Assembly: GCA_002401495.1 (NCBI GenBank)
Contig: NVTG01000036.1
Coordinates: forward strand, 1-11,493
DNA: 11,493 nt
Reading direction: 5' to 3'
DNA from: Candidatus Kaiserbacteria bacterium
GTDB lineage: Bacteria > Patescibacteria > Paceibacteria > UBA9973 > UBA2100
This document shows, in pieces, positions 7,109-11,493 of the stretch. The translations under genes were made by a program, and so were the position numbers. Under the pieces are notes generated by a model, which worked only from the letters and a program-made list of their open reading frames with translations, was not told the origin of the DNA and ran no database searches. Each line of letters begins with the position of its first letter. The first letter of the stretch is position 1.

Positions 7109-10100
7109 CTATTCTCGATCCCGCTCGTCTAGTTGAGCTTGCAAGTCTTTAATCTGTTTGTATTTAGAACTTCCTTCGAATCCCGATCCGGCAGGAATGA
7201 TTCGTCCTACGATAACATTCTCTTTAAGTCCACCTAGTCGGTCAACTGCTCCACGAACAGCTCCTTCTGAAAGTTTTCTTGTAGTGTTCTGGAATGAGGC
7301 GGCTGAAAGGAAACTGTCTCGGGTAAGTGAAGTTTCAGTAATTCCTGTAACTATTTGATCAGCTACTGCTGGAATTCCTCCTGCATCTTTTACTCTTTTG
7401 TTTTCCTTATCTAATTCAACGTCAGGTACAACTTGTCCTGCTGAGTATTTAGAATCTCCAGTGGTCTTTATCTTTCTTCGTGAGAACATTTGCTTGATCA
7501 TAACTTCAAGGTGCTTTCGTGAAATTAGAATTCCTTGTAGTTCGTAGATCTTATTGATTTCTGTGATGATGTACTCCTGTGTTAGTTCTTTTCCTGCGTA
7601 AAGGAATAGGTCTGGTAGTTCTGCTGAACCGTCAGTTAGGAATTGTCCTTTAACAACTGACTCTCCTTTCTTAACCAGTATCTGCCTCACAGGCGGAACC
7701 TTGTATTCAAGCTCACGTTTCTTTGTGCTCTTGCTTGTTCCTTCAGGAATTAGAGTGATTATAATATCCTCTCCTTCTTTAATTAGATCAGTTACTACTC
7801 CATCGATTCGTGCAATCGATGCTGGGTTCTTTGGTGAACGACGGTCAAACACTTCTTCTACTCTTGGAAGACCCTGTGTGATGTCACCTCCTACTGAGGC
7901 TCCACCAAGGTGCTTAGTGTTCATGGTTAGCTGTGTTGAAGGCTCACCTAGAGACTGTGCGGCAACTGTTCCAACTGCTTCTCCTAGATCAACTAGTTCG
8001 GCTGTTGTTAAGTCGTGTCCGTAACATTGCTGACAAACTCCTCGTTGAGTTTTACATGTCATAGGGGATCGTACTATAACCCTCTCTGCTGATGAGTTTT
8101 CAATTTCTAGTGAATCCAGTGCAGAAACTAGATGTCCTCGTTTGAACAGTTCTTTCTTTCCATCCAATACAGGTTCTGCTAGAACTCGTCCCTTTGTAGC
8201 ACGCCCAAGAGGAATTTCCATTCCTAGTGCGTTAATTCGGCTAACTTCTGATCCGTCCTTGGTACCACAATTCTTTTCTGTAATAACAATGTCTTGTGCT
8301 ACGTCGAAGAGTCGTCTAGTTAAGTATCCGGCTTGAGCTGTCTTTAGAGCGGTGTCGGCTAGTCCTTTACGTGAACCGTGAGTTGTAATGAAGTATTCAA
8401 TTGGCTTCATACCTTCTTTGTATGACGCGATAACTGGAGTTTCAATAATTTCCCCACTAGGGCTTTGGATAAGTCCCTTCATACCAATCATCTGTGTAAG
8501 GTTTCCGGCTGAACCACGAGCACCTGAGTTAATCATGTCGGCAACTGAACCGTTTGGATCAACTGATTCCATAACAGTATCTTCAATAGATGACTTTGCC
8601 TTCTGCCATATTTCAATAGACATTCTTCGTCGCTCTCCTTCACTTAGAAGACCTTCGTTGAATTGCTCTCTAAGTTCAAGAACTGCTTTTTGACTATCCT
8701 CTATAATCTTTTCTTTCTTTGCAGGTGTTGCAAGGTCTGAAAGTCCCCAAGTTATTCCAGCGTGAGTTGCATACTTAAATCCGAATACCTTTATCTTGTC
8801 TAGAATGTTAGGCATTCCTTCAAGTCCGTATTGTGCGATAAGGTCATCAACTAATTTGTTCATGTAACGACGGTCTATAACTTCGTTAATGTATGGGAAG
8901 TCTGTTGGAAGAACCGAGTTGAATAGTAGTCGTCCTACTGTAGTTTCAAACAATTTTCCTTCATATTGTGCGTATTTTTCTGAATCAGATGGAAGAACCT
9001 TGATCTTTGATCGGAAATCAACAATATCGTAGTCATATGCAGAAATTGCACGGTTTGTTGTTTCAAATACCTTTCCTTCTCCTTTTCCTCCTGGAACATC
9101 CTTTGTCATCCAGTAGATTCCAAGAATCATGTCCTGACGAGCGTTTGTTGTAACATCTCCTGAACCAGGCTTTAGAATGTTCTTGTGGGATGACATTATT
9201 GTTCGCGCCTCGTATTGTGCCTCGTCTGAAAGAGGAACGTGAACGGCCATCTGGTCTCCATCGAAGTCGGCGTTAAACGCCTCACATACTAGCGGGTGAA
9301 GTTGAATAGCTGATCCTTCAATTAGTACGGGCTTAAACCCTTGCATACTCTGACGGTGCAAAGTTGGTGCTCGGTTAAGTAGTACGTACTTTTCTTTAAT
9401 AACTTCTTCAAGAATTGCCCAAACTTCTGGAATTCCTTCTTCAATCAATCTTCCTGCTCCACGTATGTTGTAAGCAATTTCTCTTTCAAGTAGTCCTGAG
9501 ATGATAAACGGACGGAAAAGTTCAAGTGCCATCATCTTTGGAATTCCACACTGATCGAGGGAAAGGTCTGGACCAATAACAATAACGGAACGTCCTGAGT
9601 AGTCTACTCGCTTTCCAAGTAGGTTTTGTCGGAAGTATCCTTGCTTTCCCTTTAGATAGTCAGCTAGTGACTTAAGTGGACGAGAACGTTGTCCTCCTAC
9701 GGAGTAGGCTGTGTTTCCACGTCGAACTGAGTTATCTAGCAATGCGTCAACCGCTTCTTGTAGAATTCTCTTTTCGTTTCGAAGGATAACATCAGGTGCG
9801 TAAATGTCTTTAAGTTTCTTTAGACGGTTGTTTCGGTTAATTACTCGTCGGTAAAGGTCGTTGATGTCTGATGATGCGTGTCGTCCACCTTCAAGTGCAA
9901 CCATTGGTCGCAATGCTGGTGGGATAATTGGAAGACGAGTCATGAACATCCATTCAGGACGAACGTCAGCACCAATCATTTGAGTTACGAGTGCAATTCG
10001 CTTTTGTAGTTTTGCGCGCTCTGCAGCTCCTGCTTTTTCATTCTTTGCAATAAGTTCGTCTCGGAACTTATTAAGGTCAAGTTTTACGAAGATATCGTAA

Positions 10101-10762
10101 ATTGCCTCAGCACCAATCTTTGCTTCAAAACAAGCTGAGTACTTAAGGGCGAACTTGTGATAGTCCACTTCTTCAAGAACCGTACCTTCTTTGATACTTT
10201 CGATTTCCTTTTTAGCAGCTGTTGCTAGGTCTTTAATGTGAGTTTTTGTCTTTTCGTCTTTAACTTCTTTGGTCTTAGCTTTGAATTCACTTGCAAGATC
10301 TTTCAAAAGCATCGCTTTTTGTTCTTCGTCTACTTTAATTATGATGTACCCGGCAAAGTAAACTACTTTTTCTACTTCTGATGCTGAAATTCCAAGCATT
10401 AGAGCAATTCTCGAAGGAATTCCCCGGTGGAACCAAATGTGTGCAACAGGTGTTGCAAGTTCAATGTGTCCCATTCGTTCACGTCGAACAACACTTCGTG
10501 TTATTTCAACTCCACATTTTTCACATACAATTCCTTTGAATCGTATTCCTCTGTATTTTCCACAGTAACATTCGAAGTCTTTTTCTGGACCGAAGATTTT
10601 TTCATCAAATAGTCCGTTCTTCTCGGGTCGTTGAGTTCTGTAGTTAATTGTTTCTGGTTTGGTAACTTCTCCACGTGACCATTCAAGTACACGCTCCGGT
10701 GAGGCTAGCTTAAGGGTAACCTTATCGAAGTCGTTTATGAGCATTTCTTTGTTTGTTTTCAT
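7109..10762 (-). CDS. rpoC: RNA polymerase subunit beta-prime (RpoC)
   Basis: This is the catalytic large subunit of RNA polymerase, complete at 1,217 aa, the size of beta-prime subunits without the large enterobacterial trigger-loop insert. Visible are the N-terminal zinc site (Cys65, Cys67, Cys80, Cys83), the Mg-binding NADFDGDQ (497-504; Asp499, 501, 503), the F-loop region SGARGS (746-751), the bridge helix from THGSRKGLADTALK (794-807) onward, a second zinc site (Cys832, 903, 910, 913) and the trigger loop after GEPSTQLT (939-946). A lysine-rich helical segment sits at about 146-195. Several trigger-loop and F-loop residues differ from the common forms (see findings). ATG 10762 lies four bases after the rpoB stop, with only a weak purine stretch upstream, so coupling to rpoB is likely. 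Confidence 0.99.
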   Translation of the reverse strand: MKTNKEMLINDFDKVTLKLASPERVLEWSRGEVTKPETINYRTQRPEKNGLFDEKIFGPEKDFECYCGKYRGIRFKGIVCEKCGVEITRSVVRRERMGHIELATPVAHIWFHRGIPSRIALMLGISASEVEKVVYFAGYIIIKVDEEQKAMLLKDLASEFKAKTKEVKDEKTKTHIKDLATAAKKEIESIKEGTVLEEVDYHKFALKYSACFEAKIGAEAIYDIFVKLDLNKFRDELIAKNEKAGAAERAKLQKRIALVTQMIGADVRPEWMFMTRLPIIPPALRPMVALEGGRHASSDINDLYRRVINRNNRLKKLKDIYAPDVILRNEKRILQEAVDALLDNSVRRGNTAYSVGGQRSRPLKSLADYLKGKQGYFRQNLLGKRVDYSGRSVIVIGPDLSLDQCGIPKMMALELFRPFIISGLLEREIAYNIRGAGRLIEEGIPEVWAILEEVIKEKYVLLNRAPTLHRQSMQGFKPVLIEGSAIQLHPLVCEAFNADFDGDQMAVHVPLSDEAQYEARTIMSSHKNILKPGSGDVTTNARQDMILGIYWMTKDVPGGKGEGKVFETTNRAISAYDYDIVDFRSKIKVLPSDSEKYAQYEGKLFETTVGRLLFNSVLPTDFPYINEVIDRRYMNKLVDDLIAQYGLEGMPNILDKIKVFGFKYATHAGITWGLSDLATPAKKEKIIEDSQKAVLELREQFNEGLLSEGERRRMSIEIWQKAKSSIEDTVMESVDPNGSVADMINSGARGSAGNLTQMIGMKGLIQSPSGEIIETPVIASYKEGMKPIEYFITTHGSRKGLADTALKTAQAGYLTRRLFDVAQDIVITEKNCGTKDGSEVSRINALGMEIPLGRATKGRVLAEPVLDGKKELFKRGHLVSALDSLEIENSSAERVIVRSPMTCKTQRGVCQQCYGHDLTTAELVDLGEAVGTVAAQSLGEPSTQLTMNTKHLGGASVGGDITQGLPRVEEVFDRRSPKNPASIARIDGVVTDLIKEGEDIIITLIPEGTSKSTKKRELEYKVPPVRQILVKKGESVVKGQFLTDGSAELPDLFLYAGKELTQEYIITEINKIYELQGILISRKHLEVMIKQMFSRRKIKTTGDSKYSAGQVVPDVELDKENKRVKDAGGIPAVADQIVTGITETSLTRDSFLSAASFQNTTRKLSEGAVRGAVDRLGGLKENVIVGRIIPAGSGFEGSSKYKQIKDLQAQLDERDRE

Positions 10763-10766
10763 AAGC

Positions 10767-11493
10767 TTATTCTGTTACGTCATTATCCCTTTCTAAATTG
10801 ATATCCAGTGCTAACCCTCTAAGGTGTCGAACCAGAACGTTAAACGTAGCTGGTACGTTTGGCTCTCGTATTCTCTCTCCCTTAACAATCGAGTCAAAGG
10901 CGGCTGATCGTCCAAGAATATCGTCTGACTTAATGGTAAGAACTTCCCGTAGTGCGTATGCCGCACCGTATCCTAGGAAAGCCCACACCTCCATCTCTCC
11001 AATACGCTGACCACCGTTTTGAGCTTTACCTCCTAGTGGTTGTTGCGTTGTGATTGAGTATGGTCCAACTGATCTCATGTGGATCTTGTCTTCCACCATG
11101 TGGTGAAGTTTCAAGATGTACATGTTTCCAACGGCGATATCTTGATCAAATTTGTCACCTGTTCGCCCGTCGTAGAGTGTTAGCTTTCCTGTCTCTGGGA
11201 ATCCAGCTTCAACTAATTCTTTTACAATGTCATCCTCAGTAGTTCCTGAGAATGGAGGTACGATTGCCTGATATTGTAGCTCTTCCGCTGCAAGTCCTAG
11301 GTGCATTTCTAGAATTTGTCCTAGGTTCATACGGGAGGGTACTCCAAGAGGTGTAAGGATAATATCAATTGGCTTACCTTCCTTTGTGTAAGGCATGTCT
11401 TCTTCTGGAAGAATTCGTGAAATTACACCCTTGTTACCGTGACGTCCAGCAAGCTTGTCTCCTACTGAGATGTTACGAAGTTGTGCTACTTCA
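10767..11493 (-). CDS. rpoB: RNA polymerase subunit beta (RpoB), 3' part only
   Basis: This is the C-terminal ~242 residues of beta. The frame stays open to the right edge of the window, so the start lies outside it. Beyond the first in-frame ATG (11396), the translation continues upstream through [14 protein letters not shown] and [12 protein letters not shown], both hallmark beta sequences. The internal ATG is therefore not the start. Further on come [10 protein letters not shown], a zinc-free C-terminal clamp segment with [10 protein letters not shown] and GEMEVWA, and KSDD near the end, which form the switch region and the contact with beta-prime. The usual Phe in KAQFGGQRFG is Asn, and the second Phe is Ile. 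The stop TAA lies four bases before rpoC, the typical rpoBC arrangement. Confidence 0.98.
   Translation of the reverse strand, partial: EVAQLRNISVGDKLAGRHGNKGVISRILPEEDMPYTKEGKPIDIILTPLGVPSRMNLGQILEMHLGLAAEELQYQAIVPPFSGTTEDDIVKELVEAGFPETGKLTLYDGRTGDKFDQDIAVGNMYILKLHHMVEDKIHMRSVGPYSITTQQPLGGKAQNGGQRIGEMEVWAFLGYGAAYALREVLTIKSDDILGRSAAFDSIVKGERIREPNVPATFNVLVRHLRGLALDINLERDNDVTE

Noticed and set aside
10501..10692. 63-aa - strand frame inside rpoC, and the many + strand frames opposite rpoB, rpoC, dnaG and rpoD
   Set aside because: All lie within strongly supported genes in other frames, have no ribosome site or family-like sequence, and show the composition of shadow frames.
11394..11396. ATG at 11396 as the start of a short 209-aa gene
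   Set aside because: The same frame continues upstream to the window edge with conserved RpoB sequence (AGRHGNKG), so this is an internal Met of rpoB.
1..11493. CRISPR arrays, tRNA/rRNA genes, insertion sequences, toxin-antitoxin or phage defence modules
   Set aside because: No spaced repeats, cloverleaf-like segments, transposase motifs or terminal repeats were seen. The intergenic space is under about 120 bases everywhere and is accounted for by terminators and short regulatory sites.

Overview
This is a compact, gene-dense bacterial chromosome segment with low to moderate GC content and the standard genetic code: the 1,217-codon rpoC frame and the other long frames have no internal TGA. 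Core proteins are slightly divergent, spacers are tiny, several core genes lack a Shine-Dalgarno sequence, and dnaG and rpoD lie directly behind rpoBC. Together these suggest a streamlined lineage, most likely Patescibacteria/CPR (Parcubacteria-like). That placement is inference; no marker here proves it.

Left part (+ strand, 1-3779): a consensus sigma-70 promoter at 33-60 sits almost on the start codon of pyrB (aspartate carbamoyltransferase). pyrB is followed by pyrC (class I-type dihydroorotase), a TauE/SafE (TSUP) family membrane transporter overlapping pyrC by one base, and an unrecognised 191-aa multi-pass membrane protein with a good ribosome binding site. A strong intrinsic terminator (3750-3779) closes this unit, so the four genes probably form one operon. 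PyrB and PyrC do steps two and three of de novo pyrimidine synthesis (carbamoyl phosphate + aspartate to carbamoyl aspartate to dihydroorotate). The roles of the two membrane proteins in this operon are unknown.

Middle (3780-4189): a one-gene unit between two terminators. It encodes a 104-aa soluble protein of unknown function, with a strong Shine-Dalgarno sequence and a near-perfect palindrome just upstream.

Right part (- strand, 11493 down to 4188): rpoB (3' part only), rpoC, dnaG and rpoD follow one another with gaps of 4, 18 and 41 bases. This looks like a single transcription/replication-initiation cluster encoding the two large RNA polymerase subunits, the primase and the primary sigma factor. 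Its main promoter must lie upstream of rpoB, outside the window. The proteins are full-length and carry their catalytic motifs. However, beta-prime has non-standard residues in the trigger loop and F-loop, and the sigma factor has a very lysine-rich N-terminal tail.

I found no CRISPR array, transposon, RNA gene, phage module or toxin-antitoxin pair. Most of the window is housekeeping. The items most worth following up are the promoter/start arrangement at pyrB, the transporter and unknown membrane gene in the pyr operon, the isolated 104-aa gene with its palindrome, the beta-prime active-site substitutions and the sigma-factor tail.
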